From Antrihabitans auranticaus (lineage in GTDB: Bacteria > Actinomycetota > Actinomycetes > Mycobacteriales > Mycobacteriaceae), in NCBI RefSeq assembly GCF_016481275.1, contig NZ_JAEMNW010000002.1, positions 372,001-436,000 of the forward strand: a DNA stretch of 64,000 bases, read 5' to 3'. A program made the position numbers and the translations under genes. Numbering within the stretch: the first letter of the stretch is position 1; every line of letters begins with the position of its first letter. The notes below the pieces were generated by a model. The model was not told the origin of the DNA. It saw nothing but the letters and a program-made list of their open reading frames with translations, and did no database searches. Shown one piece after another: positions 9,103 through 17,909 of the stretch.

Positions 9103-10145
9103 CGGGTTGCCGTATCGACGTGGGCCTGCAACCAGTCGAGCCACATGTCGACCTCGGCAAAGGCTTTGGCCAGGGGAGTCGGTGCAGACAGGAAAACGTC
9201 GTGCCGGGCATTTTCGATCGGCACGACCGTCGTGCGGTCACCGAGGCAACCGGCCCACCGCTGAATCTGCTTCACGTCCAGAACGGCGTCGGCGATGTCT
9301 ATCTCCGGACCGGTCGTACGGGCGAAGTGGCTCAGCTTGGAACGCAGGATCAACGTCGGTACGCCCACGTCGAGGCCGCGTTGCAACGTGTACTGACCGC
9401 GCCGGATCGCCCGGAGCCAACCGAACTGCACCGGGAAGCCGCCGAGCGGTTTCCAGTCGAGGTCGTAATCCCACGCACCGCGTCCGCTGACGTGGATGCT
9501 GGCGCCGTAGCGGTCGTCGATCTTGCTCGGCACGACGAGTCCGGCGCGGACCCAGCCTGCGACGTTGATCAGAGTGTTGACGATCACGCTGCGCATGTAG
9601 GCCGGTCCTTGGAGGTCGAAGAAGGGGCTGTTGAGGATCAGCCCGGCAACGCCGTCGTCGAGGCCGAGCCGGCGGCGCCGGTCCAGCCACAACGCCGTCG
9701 TGAGTCCGCCGGTCGAATGCGCGACGACGAGCGTCGGAACACCGGGGGTCTCGTTGCGAATGATGCGCAGTGCCTCGTTGAGTTCCGCATCGTAGTAGGC
9801 GAGGTTGGAGACGTAGTGGGGACTCTGGCCGGGCAGCGTCGACCGTCCGCATTTACGCAGGTCCAGAGCATAAAAGGCGTGGCCCCGGGCGTCGAAATGC
9901 TCCGCGACGTGCTTCTGGAAGAAGTAGTCGGACCGGCCGTGGACATAGAGCACGGACGCTGTGGCCGGCGTCGTGCGTTCGCCCCGGTGCCGAATGAGCG
10001 TGGCCTCGATGGCGCCTTCGCCGTCAGGGTCGGTGCCCAGCGGGATCGTCAACCGCTCGTAGGCCGGGCCGAGCATGTCGGCCTGCCACTGTGCTGGACC
10101 GCCTACCGCTCGCGTCGATGAACCCGCGTTTTGCGTCACAATCAC
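9099..10145 (-). CDS. Alpha/beta serine hydrolase (monoglyceride lipase/lysophospholipase-like)
   Basis: A 348-residue cytoplasmic hydrolase of the lysophospholipase family. Seen: oxyanion-hole strand [12 protein letters not shown], the DLRKCGRS turn, the nucleophile elbow VVAHSTGG (a Ser in A-H-S-T-G instead of the usual GxSxG), and a C-terminal His in [10 protein letters not shown]; the acid is probably in [11 protein letters not shown]. The GTG at 10145 is used, with a second in-frame GTG two codons later. The gene overlaps mtr by four bases, so both are made together; the ortholog Rv2854 sits next to mtr in mycobacteria too. Substrate unknown, probably a lipid ester. Confidence 0.85.
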   Translation of the reverse strand: MIVTQNAGSSTRAVGGPAQWQADMLGPAYERLTIPLGTDPDGEGAIEATLIRHRGERTTPATASVLYVHGRSDYFFQKHVAEHFDARGHAFYALDLRKCGRSTLPGQSPHYVSNLAYYDAELNEALRIIRNETPGVPTLVVAHSTGGLTTALWLDRRRRLGLDDGVAGLILNSPFFDLQGPAYMRSVIVNTLINVAGWVRAGLVVPSKIDDRYGASIHVSGRGAWDYDLDWKPLGGFPVQFGWLRAIRRGQYTLQRGLDVGVPTLILRSKLSHFARTTGPEIDIADAVLDVKQIQRWAGCLGDRTTVVPIENARHDVFLSAPTPLAKAFAEVDMWLDWLQAHVDTATR

Positions 10146-10276
10146 AATCTAATGGCTCGGCGAACCCTGATGCGAGGGGCACAATCGGGGTATACGGACT
10201 CGTGGGTAACCTAACCCTGCGCAGTCCCCACAGCGGATCCGCTGCCCATGGCTATAAAGACGAGGAAATCGAATCA

Positions 10277-11815
10277 GTGGCGAAAGCAGCAGCAATCGAG
10301 AAAACCGACGTCGTGCTCGTTGGAGCAGGCATCATGAGTGCCACCCTGGGTGCGCTGCTGCGTCAGCTGCAGCCCGATTGGTCGATATCGCTGTTCGAGC
10401 GTCTCGACGCGGCTGCGGCGGAAAGCACCGACCCGTGGAACAACGCGGGCACCGGTCACTCCGCGCTCTGCGAGCTGAACTACACACCGGAGAACGCCGA
10501 CGGTTCGGTCGAGATCGCCAAGGCCGTGACCGTGAACGAGCAGTTCCAGGTGTCGCGTCAGTTCTGGGCACACGCGGTGGAAAACGGCGTCCTCACGGAC
10601 CCGAAGGACTTCATCAACCCGATTCCGCACGTCAGCTTCGTGCACGGCCGGGACAACGTGAATTACCTGCGCAAGCGCTACGAGGCGCTCGTCGACCATC
10701 CGCTGTTCGCTGGTATGGAGTTCATCGACAGCCCGGACGAGTTCACCAAGCGGCTTCCCCTGATGGCGCAGGGTCGCGACTTCAGCGATCCTGTCGCGCT
10801 GAACTGGTCCGCGGGTGGCACCGACGTCGACTTCGGCGCGCTCACCAAGCAGTTCCTCAACTACATCGGTTCGTCGGGCGGCAACGTCTACTTCGGCCAC
10901 GATGTTCGCGACATCTCCAAGCAATCCGACGGCACCTGGAACGTCAAGGTCCGCAACCGCAGGACGCTTCGCAAACGCGTGATCAACGCGCGCTTCGTCT
11001 TCGTCGGCGCGGGCGGCGGCGCGTTGCCGCTGCTGCAGAAGTCGGGCATCAAAGAGGCCAAGGGCTTCGGCGGGTTCCCCGTCAGCGGCCAATTCTTCCG
11101 CTGCACGAATCCCGCCCTGATCGAGGAGCACCGCGCGAAGGTGTACGGCAAGGCCGCGGTCGGAGCGCCGCCGATGTCGGTCCCGCACCTCGATACCCGC
11201 GTCATCGGCAACAAGCCGGGTCTGCTGTTCGGCCCGTACGCGGGCTGGTCGCCCAAGTTCCTCAAAGAGGGCAAGTACACAGACCTGCCGAAGTCCGTTC
11301 GCCCCAACAACCTGACCTCGCTCGTCGGTGTGGGCCTGACCGAGCTGGGCCTGACCAAGTACCTCATCAGCGAGCTGCTGCAATCGCGCGCCGGTCGCGT
11401 CGACACGTTGTCCGAGTTCGTTCCGGAAGCGATCTCGGAGGACTGGGAGCTCATCACCGCCGGCCAGCGCGTTCAGGTCATCCGGAAGAAGGGTATGGGC
11501 GGTGTGCTGGAGTTCGGCACCGCCGTCATCACCTCGGGTGACGGCAGCATCGCCGGGCTGCTCGGTGCGTCGCCCGGTGCATCGACCGCGGTGACCGCGA
11601 TGCTCGATGTGCTGAAGAATTGCTTCCCACAGGACTACAAGGGCTGGGAGCCTCGGCTCAAGGAGATGGTCCCGTCGCTCGGCATCAAACTGTCAAGTGA
11701 CACGGCGCTTTTCGACGAGGTCTGGCAGTGGACCTCGAAAGTCCTGCAGTTGGTCGAGCCGGTCGCTGACACACCGGCCCCGCCGACCGAGTTCGCGGAC
11801 TCCGCTCAGGTGTGA
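10277..11815 (+). CDS. mqo: Malate:quinone oxidoreductase
   Basis: Peripheral membrane flavoenzyme that oxidises malate to oxaloacetate and passes electrons to the quinone pool, a TCA-cycle step that feeds respiration. About 512 residues with the FAD-binding motif [17 protein letters not shown] at the N terminus, LSLFERLD-like acidic end of the second strand (SISLFERLD), the family signature [20 protein letters not shown], and the C-terminal [10 protein letters not shown] loop. The GTG at 10277 follows GACGAGGAAATC and starts just before the FAD strand; upstream in-frame codons overlap the divergent hydrolase promoter region and look non-coding. Order mqo-mtr matches Rv2852c-Rv2855. Confidence 0.96.
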   Translation: MAKAAAIEKTDVVLVGAGIMSATLGALLRQLQPDWSISLFERLDAAAAESTDPWNNAGTGHSALCELNYTPENADGSVEIAKAVTVNEQFQVSRQFWAHAVENGVLTDPKDFINPIPHVSFVHGRDNVNYLRKRYEALVDHPLFAGMEFIDSPDEFTKRLPLMAQGRDFSDPVALNWSAGGTDVDFGALTKQFLNYIGSSGGNVYFGHDVRDISKQSDGTWNVKVRNRRTLRKRVINARFVFVGAGGGALPLLQKSGIKEAKGFGGFPVSGQFFRCTNPALIEEHRAKVYGKAAVGAPPMSVPHLDTRVIGNKPGLLFGPYAGWSPKFLKEGKYTDLPKSVRPNNLTSLVGVGLTELGLTKYLISELLQSRAGRVDTLSEFVPEAISEDWELITAGQRVQVIRKKGMGGVLEFGTAVITSGDGSIAGLLGASPGASTAVTAMLDVLKNCFPQDYKGWEPRLKEMVPSLGIKLSSDTALFDEVWQWTSKVLQLVEPVADTPAPPTEFADSAQV

Positions 11816-11828
11816 TAGTCAAGGCGCC

Positions 11829-12287
11829 ATGATGGCAACGGCAACCCTCAAACGCTCGTGGGCTTCGGACCTGAGCACCGCCACGCTCTACGAGCTGCTC
11901 AAGTTGCGGGTCGAGGTGTTCGTCGTCGAGCAGTCGTCGGCGTATCCCGAGTTGGACGGCCGGGATCTGCTGACCGAAACGCGCCACTTCTGGCTCGAGG
12001 AGAACGGTCAGGTCATCGGCACCTGCCGCCTGGTCGAGGAGTACGACGAGGAGCGTAAGTCCTACCGGATCGGTCGGCTGTGCACCTCGCCGACCGCGCG
12101 TAACCGTGGCCACACGACGCGCCTGTTGCAGGCAGCGCTGGCCGAAACCGGTTCGTCGTCGTGCCGCATCAACGCGCAGGTGTACCTCGTCGACCTGTAT
12201 GCCAAGCACGGATTCAAGCCCGAAGGCGCCGAGTACACCGAGGCGGGCACCACCTATGTGCCCATGCGCCGTGCGGGCGGGTACTGA
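11829..12287 (+). CDS. GNAT-family N-acetyltransferase (ElaA-like)
   Basis: A 152-residue acetyl-CoA-dependent transferase. Seen: LKLRVEVFVVEQ near the N terminus (typical of ElaA), the strand HFWLEENGQVIGTCRL, the acetyl-CoA pyrophosphate loop as GRLCTSPTARNRGHTTRLL, and C-terminal LYAKHGFKPEGAEYTEAGT. ATG at 11829 is preceded by a short gap after mqo, so the two are likely co-transcribed. Corresponds by position to Rv2851c. Acceptor substrate unknown; cytoplasmic. Confidence 0.88.
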   Translation: MMATATLKRSWASDLSTATLYELLKLRVEVFVVEQSSAYPELDGRDLLTETRHFWLEENGQVIGTCRLVEEYDEERKSYRIGRLCTSPTARNRGHTTRLLQAALAETGSSSCRINAQVYLVDLYAKHGFKPEGAEYTEAGTTYVPMRRAGGY

Positions 12288-12298
12288 CCCGGTCGTAG

Positions 12299-12410
12299 AG
12301 TCATGGGCGACGTAATGCCCGTGGGGAAGCCTGTGTGAGTCAGGCGCGGTCCCGCCACTGTGACGATGCCTGACCGGCGTCGAAGCCAGATCGCCGCGGC
12401 TCGTCTGCCA
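12299..12410 (+). promoter_or_regulatory. Cobalamin (B12) riboswitch
   Basis: The core consensus GCGCGGTCCCGCCACTGTGA is at 12344-12363, preceded by GGGGAAGCCTGTGTGAGTCAG, the usual P3/P4 entry, and followed by the B12 box AGCCAGA at 12384-12390. The element ends about 50 bases before the chelatase start at 12459, with a further GC-rich stem-forming stretch between. Binding of adenosylcobalamin should block expression of the downstream corrin operon, either by terminating transcription or by hiding the ribosome site GAAGGGA near 12446. The precise ends are approximate. Confidence 0.93.
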
Positions 12411-12458
12411 AAGACATCGGTCCCGGCGTGGATACCGGGCAGCTGAAGGGACTCACTC

Positions 12459-14324
12459 ATGCCTCGCGACGACGACATCGGCTTTCCGTTCACGGCGGTC
12501 GTCGGACAGGACCGACTGCGCTTGTCGCTGGCGCTCTGCGCTGTTCATCCCGGCATCGGCGGTGTGCTGGTCCGTGGCGAGAAGGGCACCGCGAAGTCGA
12601 CGGTAGTTCGCGCGCTCGCGGCTCTGTTGCCACCGGTGACGACCGCCGCCGGAGCGCGGCGCGCACGGTTGGTCGAGTTGCCGGTCGGCGCAACCGAGGA
12701 CCGCGTCATCGGTTCGCTCGACCTCGGAAAGGTCCTGCGCGACGGCGAGCAAGCGTTCGCACCGGGTCTTCTGGCCGCCGCCCATCACGGCGTTCTCTAT
12801 GTCGACGAAGTCAATCTCCTGCACGACCACCTGGTCGACGTGCTCCTCGACGCTGCCGCCATGGGCCGGGTGTACATCGAGCGGGACGGCGTATCGCACA
12901 CGCACCCAGCGCGGTTCGTGCTGGTCGGAACGATGAACCCGGAAGAGGGCGAGCTGCGTCCGCAGCTGCTGGACCGCTTCGGCCTTGCCGTCGACGTCAC
13001 CGCCTCGCGGGACGTGGATGTGCGTATGGAGGTCGTCCGCCGGCGGCTCGATTTCGAGCGCGATCCCGCAGGGTTTGCCGAGCGCTACGAAGCGCAGGAC
13101 CGTGCGGTCGCCGACCGGATCGTCGATGCCCGCGGTCGTCTGGACTCGGTGGTGCTCGACGACGTCGAATTGCGCAGGATCGCGGCGTTGTGTGCAGCGT
13201 TCGATGTCGACGGCATGCGTGCGGACCTCGTCGTAGCACGCACTGCGACCGCGCATGCGGCGTGGCGAGGTGCGGAGGCGGTGCAGGAGCAGGACGTGCG
13301 AATCGCCGCCGAGCTTGCGTTGCCACACCGGCGGCGCAGAGACCCGTTCGACGAGCCGGGCCTCGATCCCGGGCAACTCGACGAGGCGATGGAACAGGCA
13401 GCGACCGAAGCGCAGCGCCGGCCGGAGACCGAGGAGCCGAGCGGTCCGCCGCCCGAGCCGGATCCCGACGGGCCCGAAGGTGGACCAGGCGGCGGCGCGC
13501 CGACCAGCGGGCCGTCCAGGACCAACGGGACCGGACCGGTCGGCAGTACGAAGCTGCTCCAGGTTCCGGGCGTGGGTGAGGGTGCACCGGGACGGCGTTC
13601 GCGGGCACAGGGCAGGCATGGACGCGTCGTGCGACCGACCACCGAGACCGGAACCGGCCTACACCTGGTCGGTACGCTGTTCGCGGCTGCGGTGCACCAG
13701 CAGGTGCGCGGCCGGACGGCGGGTCGGATCCTGCTCGAGCCCGTCGACCTTCGCGGTGCACACCGCGAGGGGCGCGAGGGCAACCTGGTCGTATTCGTCG
13801 TCGACGCATCGGGCTCGATGGCGGCGCGAGACCGGCTCGCCGCAGTCACAGGTGCCGTCGTGTCGCTGTTGCGCGATGCGTATCAGCGCCGGGACAAGGT
13901 CTGCGTCATCACGCTTCGGGGTAGCGAAGCGACACTGGTCTTGCCGCCTACGTCGTCGGTGGACATCGCCGTGCGCCGCCTCGGTTCGCTACGTACCGGC
14001 GGCAAAACTCCACTCGCGCAAGGCTTTCTGAAGGCCAGAGAAGTTGTCCTGCGGGAGCGCGCACGGGACCCGCGGCGCCGTCCGCTCGTCGTGACGCTGA
14101 CCGACGGCAAGGCAACGGGTGGCATCGAACCGGTCCGGCGGGCGAAGATCGCGGCCGGTCTGCTCGCCAGGGAAGGTGCCGCGTCAGTGGTCGTGGACTG
14201 CGAGCAGGGGATGGTTCGGCTCGGGTTGGCGGCCGACCTCGCCCGCGAGCTCGGCGGCACGTACCTGCGGTTGGCGGAACTGTCAGCCGACGCGGTCGCG
14301 GGCGTCGTGCGATCGGTGGCGTGA
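12459..14324 (+). CDS. Fused AAA+ / VWA metal chelatase subunit (ChlI-ChlD type, cobalt chelatase partner)
   Basis: A 621-residue protein joining the two ATPase subunits of Mg/Co chelatases. The AAA+ part (about residues 1-300) has Walker [10 protein letters not shown] (40-48) and Walker [10 protein letters not shown]; a Pro/Glu/Gly-rich linker (about 310-400) follows; the C-terminal von Willebrand A domain has the metal-site motif DASGS (about 449-453) and [10 protein letters not shown]. With a CobN-type large subunit, such proteins drive ATP-dependent cobalt insertion into the corrin ring. It is the first gene after the B12 riboswitch and its stop is one base before cobO, which supports cobalt rather than magnesium. 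It corresponds to Rv2850c. CobN is not in the window. Confidence 0.9.
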   Translation: MPRDDDIGFPFTAVVGQDRLRLSLALCAVHPGIGGVLVRGEKGTAKSTVVRALAALLPPVTTAAGARRARLVELPVGATEDRVIGSLDLGKVLRDGEQAFAPGLLAAAHHGVLYVDEVNLLHDHLVDVLLDAAAMGRVYIERDGVSHTHPARFVLVGTMNPEEGELRPQLLDRFGLAVDVTASRDVDVRMEVVRRRLDFERDPAGFAERYEAQDRAVADRIVDARGRLDSVVLDDVELRRIAALCAAFDVDGMRADLVVARTATAHAAWRGAEAVQEQDVRIAAELALPHRRRRDPFDEPGLDPGQLDEAMEQAATEAQRRPETEEPSGPPPEPDPDGPEGGPGGGAPTSGPSRTNGTGPVGSTKLLQVPGVGEGAPGRRSRAQGRHGRVVRPTTETGTGLHLVGTLFAAAVHQQVRGRTAGRILLEPVDLRGAHREGREGNLVVFVVDASGSMAARDRLAAVTGAVVSLLRDAYQRRDKVCVITLRGSEATLVLPPTSSVDIAVRRLGSLRTGGKTPLAQGFLKAREVVLRERARDPRRRPLVVTLTDGKATGGIEPVRRAKIAAGLLAREGAASVVVDCEQGMVRLGLAADLARELGGTYLRLAELSADAVAGVVRSVA

Positions 14325-14325
14325 C

Positions 14326-14940
14326 GTGCCGAAAGGAATTCCCGAAGCCGTCCCCGAGGACGGCCTGACCACGCGCCAGCGGCGAAACCTGCCGATTCTG
14401 GCCGTGCACACCGGGCCCGGAAAAGGGAAGTCGACCGCTGCGTTCGGCATGGCACTGCGGGCCTGGAACCAGGGCTTCGACGTCGGTGTCTTTCAGTTCG
14501 TGAAGAGCGCGAAGTGGAAGGTGGGGGAGGAAGCAGCCTTTCGCGCGCTTGGCCACCTGCACGACGAGACCGGCGCCGGCGGCGAGGTCGAGTGGCACAA
14601 GATGGGCGAAGGCTGGTCCTGGACCCGGAAGAAGGGGAGCGACGAAGACCATGCCGCCGCGGCCCAGGAGGGTTGGCGCGAGATCGCCCGGCGACTCGGC
14701 GAGCAGACCCATCGCTTCTACGTGCTCGACGAGTTCACCTACCCGCTCAAATGGGGCTGGATCGACGTCGCCGAGGTCGTATCGGTGCTGGGAGACCGGC
14801 CCGGCAATCAACACGTGGTGATCACGGGTCGCGACGCGCCGCAAGCACTCCTCGACGTCGCGGACCTCGTGACCGAGATGACGAAGGTCAAGCACCCGAT
14901 GGACGCGGGCCGCAAGGGCCAGCGGGGTATCGAGTGGTGA
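14326..14940 (+). CDS. cobO: Cob(I)yrinic acid a,c-diamide adenosyltransferase
   Basis: CobO attaches the upper 5'-deoxyadenosyl ligand from ATP to the reduced cobalt of cobyrinic diamide. The 204-residue protein has the P-loop HTGPGKGKSTAAFG, FQFVKSAKWKVGE, the Trp-rich stretch EGWSWTRKK and the ITGRDAP segment, all typical of CobA/CobO-type enzymes. The GTG at 14326 is 2 bases after the chelatase stop, and the CobO stop overlaps the cobB start as GTGA, so the three are translated as a unit under the B12 riboswitch. Matches Rv2849c. Confidence 0.96.
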   Translation: MPKGIPEAVPEDGLTTRQRRNLPILAVHTGPGKGKSTAAFGMALRAWNQGFDVGVFQFVKSAKWKVGEEAAFRALGHLHDETGAGGEVEWHKMGEGWSWTRKKGSDEDHAAAAQEGWREIARRLGEQTHRFYVLDEFTYPLKWGWIDVAEVVSVLGDRPGNQHVVITGRDAPQALLDVADLVTEMTKVKHPMDAGRKGQRGIEW

Positions 14941-16328
14941 ACACCGTGCCGGCTGTGGTCATTGCCGCGCCCGCGTCCGGGAGCGGAAAAACCACTCTGG
15001 CAACAGGATTGATCGGTGCGCTGGCAGCAGCGGGTTCGCGCGTCGCGCCGTTCAAGGTCGGGCCCGACTACATCGACCCTGGTTATCACGGACTCGCGGC
15101 GGGCCGGCCCGGCCGCAACCTCGACCCGGTACTGGTCGGTGCCGACCGCGTGGTCCCGCTCTACAACCACGGCGCGCGTGGCTGCGATATCGCGGTCGTC
15201 GAAGGTGTGATGGGCCTGTTCGACGGCCGGATCGACAGCTCTGTGAGCGGACCGGCAGCAGAAGGTTCGACCGCCCATGTCGCGGCGTTGCTCGGCGCGC
15301 CGGTGATTCTGGTCGTCGATGCGCGCGGGCACAGTCAGAGTCTCGCGGCGACGCTGCACGGTTTTGCTACCTACGATTCGTCTGTACGGCTCGGCGGTGT
15401 GATCCTCAACCGGGTCGGCAGTGAGCGGCACGAAGAAGTCTTGCGCGACGCGGCCGCTCGGGTCGGTCTTCCGGTACTCGGGGCGCTACCGCGGATGGTC
15501 GAATTGGCAGTTCCATCAAGGCATCTGGGCTTGATACCGGCGGTCGAGCATGGTGCCGCAGCGCTGGACGCTGTCGATGCGATGACGAAACTCGTTGCCG
15601 CACATGTCGATCTGTCCGCAGTGGTGCGGATGGCGAACGCGTCGGCAGCCGGACCGGCATGGGATCCCGCGGAAGCGATCGGGACCGCGGCCACCGGTAG
15701 CCCGATCGTTGCGCTCGCCGGCGGACCCGCTTTCACGTTCGGGTATGCCGAGCATCGTGAACTGCTCGAAGCGGCCGGTGCGCAGGTTGTGGCGTTCGAC
15801 CCGTTGCGGGACTCGTTGCCCCCTGAGACAGCGGGTGTTGTGCTGCCCGGCGGATTTCCGGAGGAGCATGCGCCCGCACTGTCGTCGAACGAGCCGCTGC
15901 TCGAAGAGATCCGGCGGCTCGCGGACCGTGGCGCTCCGATCCACGCCGAGTGTGCGGGTCTGCTGTATCTGGCCCGAAGCCTGGACGGCCACACCATGGC
16001 AGGTGTGGTCGCCGCGGATGCGTTCTTCGGGCCCACACTCACGCTCGGCTACCGCGACGCGGTCGCCGTGCGCGATTCGGTGCTGTGGGCCGCGGGGGAG
16101 CGCGTACGCGGGCACGAGTTCCATCGGACGAAGTTGCACCCGTGCGCGGTTGACGAGTCCTTGGACTCCCTGAAGGCGCACGGGTCGGCGTGGGGTTGGC
16201 GTGCCGGCTCCCGCTCGTCGCAGGAAGGGTTCGTCGGACGCGGTGTGCACGCGTCCTACCTGCATACGCACCCCGCAGGCAACCCGGGCGCCATCGCCAG
16301 GTTCGTCGCGGCGTGTGCCGGTGGCTGA
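14937..16328 (+). CDS. cobB: Cobyrinic acid a,c-diamide synthase (hydrogenobyrinate-type), with palindromic insert
   Basis: CobB amidates the a and c side chains of (hydrogeno)cobyrinic acid using glutamine and ATP. The 463-residue protein has an N-terminal ATP site APASGSGKTTLATG, KVGPDYIDPGYH, VEGVMGLFDG, and a C-terminal class I amidotransferase domain with the nucleophile Cys in IHAECAGLLYLARS and a late catalytic His in HASYLHTHPAG. Between GHEFHRTKL and AWGWR lies a stretch of about 15 residues coded by a 46-bp palindrome (16139-16184), which looks like an in-frame insertion in a surface loop. Start is GTG 14937 overlapping cobO. The stop overlaps the start of the cysG fusion. Matches Rv2848c. 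Confidence 0.95.
   Translation: MNTVPAVVIAAPASGSGKTTLATGLIGALAAAGSRVAPFKVGPDYIDPGYHGLAAGRPGRNLDPVLVGADRVVPLYNHGARGCDIAVVEGVMGLFDGRIDSSVSGPAAEGSTAHVAALLGAPVILVVDARGHSQSLAATLHGFATYDSSVRLGGVILNRVGSERHEEVLRDAAARVGLPVLGALPRMVELAVPSRHLGLIPAVEHGAAALDAVDAMTKLVAAHVDLSAVVRMANASAAGPAWDPAEAIGTAATGSPIVALAGGPAFTFGYAEHRELLEAAGAQVVAFDPLRDSLPPETAGVVLPGGFPEEHAPALSSNEPLLEEIRRLADRGAPIHAECAGLLYLARSLDGHTMAGVVAADAFFGPTLTLGYRDAVAVRDSVLWAAGERVRGHEFHRTKLHPCAVDESLDSLKAHGSAWGWRAGSRSSQEGFVGRGVHASYLHTHPAGNPGAIARFVAACAGG
16139..16184. repeat. 46-bp palindromic element, copy 1 (inside cobB)
   Basis: CCCGTGCGC (16139-16147) pairs with GCGCACGGG (16176-16184), and GAGTCC (16155-16160) pairs with GGACTC (16163-16168) around a 2-base centre; the middle seven bases of each arm have drifted. 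The whole is symmetric about 16161.5. It has the same length as, and 37 of 46 bases identical to, the element at 45253-45298. It keeps the cobB frame open. Confidence 0.8.
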
Positions 16329-17898
16329 GCTCGTTGTCGGCATCGGCGTCCAGCGTGGCGTTGCCGTCGACGCGGTGCTCGCGGCCGTCGCTGACGTTCT
16401 CGGAGCGAACGTCGTCACCTGCCTGGCCACGATCGACCGCCGCGCGACCGAACCCGGCGTCGTCGGCGCCGCGGCCGCTCTCGGCGTATCGGTCGTGTCG
16501 TTCAGTGCCGCTCGACTCGGTGCTGTCGAGGTCCCGAATCCGTCGAACCACACATTGGCGGCATTGGGCACCGCAAGCGTTGCGGAGGCGGCGGCAATCC
16601 TGGCGGGCGGCGAGCTCGTCATAGAGAAACGTGTGGTGCGGGGGATCGTCGTCGCAGCTGCCCGTAATGTTTCTGCCGTGTCGTCGGACCTTGAAACCAA
16701 CTATCTCGTCGGCCTGAACCTCACCGGACGCCGGGTCGTCGTCATCGGTGGCGGCACCGTCGCGCAGCGGCGCCTCGGGCTGCTCATCTCCTCTGGGGCT
16801 GCCGTGCACGTCATCAGCCGGGCTGTCACGCCCGCTGTCGAGGGTATGGCGACAGCGGGCCAAATCACCGTCGACCTTCGGCCCTACGCCGTGGGCGATC
16901 TCGCGGGGGCCTGGTATGCGATCGCATGCACTGATGAGCCGGAGACGAACGCGGCGATCGTCGCCGAAGCCGAAGGACGTCGGATTTTCTGCGTGCGCGC
17001 CGATGTCGCCCGCCTCGGAACGGCTGTGACGCCTGCGACCGCACGATACGAGGGCCTCACCCTGGGCGTCCTGGCCGGTGGCGAGCATCGGCGGTCGGCG
17101 GCGGTGCGGACGGCCATTCTCGAGGCGCTGCAGTCCGGTGCAATCGTTCCCGAGTCCGATCCGGTGCTGCCGGGTGTAGCGCTCGTCGGCGGCGGACCGG
17201 GCGATCCCGACCTGATCACGGTTCGTGGCCGCAGACTGCTTGCGCGAGCCGACGTCGTGGTCGTCGACCGCCTTGCCCCGCCCGAACTGCTTGCCGAACT
17301 CGGTTCGCATGTCGACGTGATCGACGCCGCCAAGATCCCGTACGGGCGGGCCATGGCGCAAGAGGCGATCAACTCTGCGCTGATCGACGGTGCCAAGGCC
17401 GGGAAGTTCGTCGTCAGGCTCAAAGGCGGCGACCCCTACGTGTTCGGTAGGGGGTACGAGGAGGTCGAGGCGTGCGTCGCCGCGGGCGTTCCTGTGACCG
17501 TTGTGCCGGGAATCACCAGTGCAATCTCGGTGCCCTCGGCCGCGGGCATCCCCGTGACCCATCGCGGGGTGACGCACGAGTTCGTCGTCGTGAGCGGTCA
17601 CGTCGCGCCCGACCACCCGGATTCACTCGTCGACTGGCCCGCGCTCGCGCGGCTGCGCGGCACGTTGGTGCTGCTCATGGCGGTCGAGCGGATCGAGAAG
17701 TTCGCGGATGCCCTGATCGCGGGCGGCCGGGACGCGAGCACCCCGGCGACGGTGATCCAAGAGGGCACGCTGCGTTCGCAGCGCGTCGTGCGCGCCGACC
17801 TGAAATCGATCGCGGAGCGCGTCCGGGCCGAGGACATCAGGCCTCCGGCCATTGTCGTGATCGGGGCCGTTGCGGCGTTTTCGGGTGTCTCTGGGTAA
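16321..17898 (+). CDS. cysG: CbiG_C (CobE-like) + siroheme synthase (CysG-N) + uroporphyrinogen-III methyltransferase fusion
   Basis: Three domains in one frame. Residues 1 to about 110 (ELVVGIGVQRGV, VPNPSNHTLAALGTASVAEA) resemble CobE and the C-terminal domain of CbiG, used in corrin ring contraction steps. Residues about 120-270 form a Met8/CysG-N Rossmann domain (RRVVVIGGGTVAQRRL) for precorrin-2 oxidation and iron chelation. Residues about 285-525 are SUMT (VALVGGGPGDPDLIT, GGDPYVFGRG, VPGITSAISVPSAAGIP), which methylates uroporphyrinogen III to precorrin-2. M. tuberculosis CysG (Rv2847c, 405 residues) has only the last two. GTG 16321 overlaps the cobB stop; GTG 16315 is an alternative. 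An internal GTG at 16678 sits where a stand-alone CysG would begin. So the protein serves both siroheme and B12 supply; fusion could be checked for a sequencing error. Confidence 0.88.
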   Translation: MAELVVGIGVQRGVAVDAVLAAVADVLGANVVTCLATIDRRATEPGVVGAAAALGVSVVSFSAARLGAVEVPNPSNHTLAALGTASVAEAAAILAGGELVIEKRVVRGIVVAAARNVSAVSSDLETNYLVGLNLTGRRVVVIGGGTVAQRRLGLLISSGAAVHVISRAVTPAVEGMATAGQITVDLRPYAVGDLAGAWYAIACTDEPETNAAIVAEAEGRRIFCVRADVARLGTAVTPATARYEGLTLGVLAGGEHRRSAAVRTAILEALQSGAIVPESDPVLPGVALVGGGPGDPDLITVRGRRLLARADVVVVDRLAPPELLAELGSHVDVIDAAKIPYGRAMAQEAINSALIDGAKAGKFVVRLKGGDPYVFGRGYEEVEACVAAGVPVTVVPGITSAISVPSAAGIPVTHRGVTHEFVVVSGHVAPDHPDSLVDWPALARLRGTLVLLMAVERIEKFADALIAGGRDASTPATVIQEGTLRSQRVVRADLKSIAERVRAEDIRPPAIVVIGAVAAFSGVSG

Positions 17899-17909
17899 CG
17901 TGATCGACC

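Noticed and set aside
10274-11383. 369-codon open frame on the minus strand
   Set aside because: Shadow of mqo; no motif.
16678-17898. Separate cysG gene starting at GTG 16678
   Set aside because: Upstream domain is in the same frame with no stop codon; kept as one fusion, with internal start noted.
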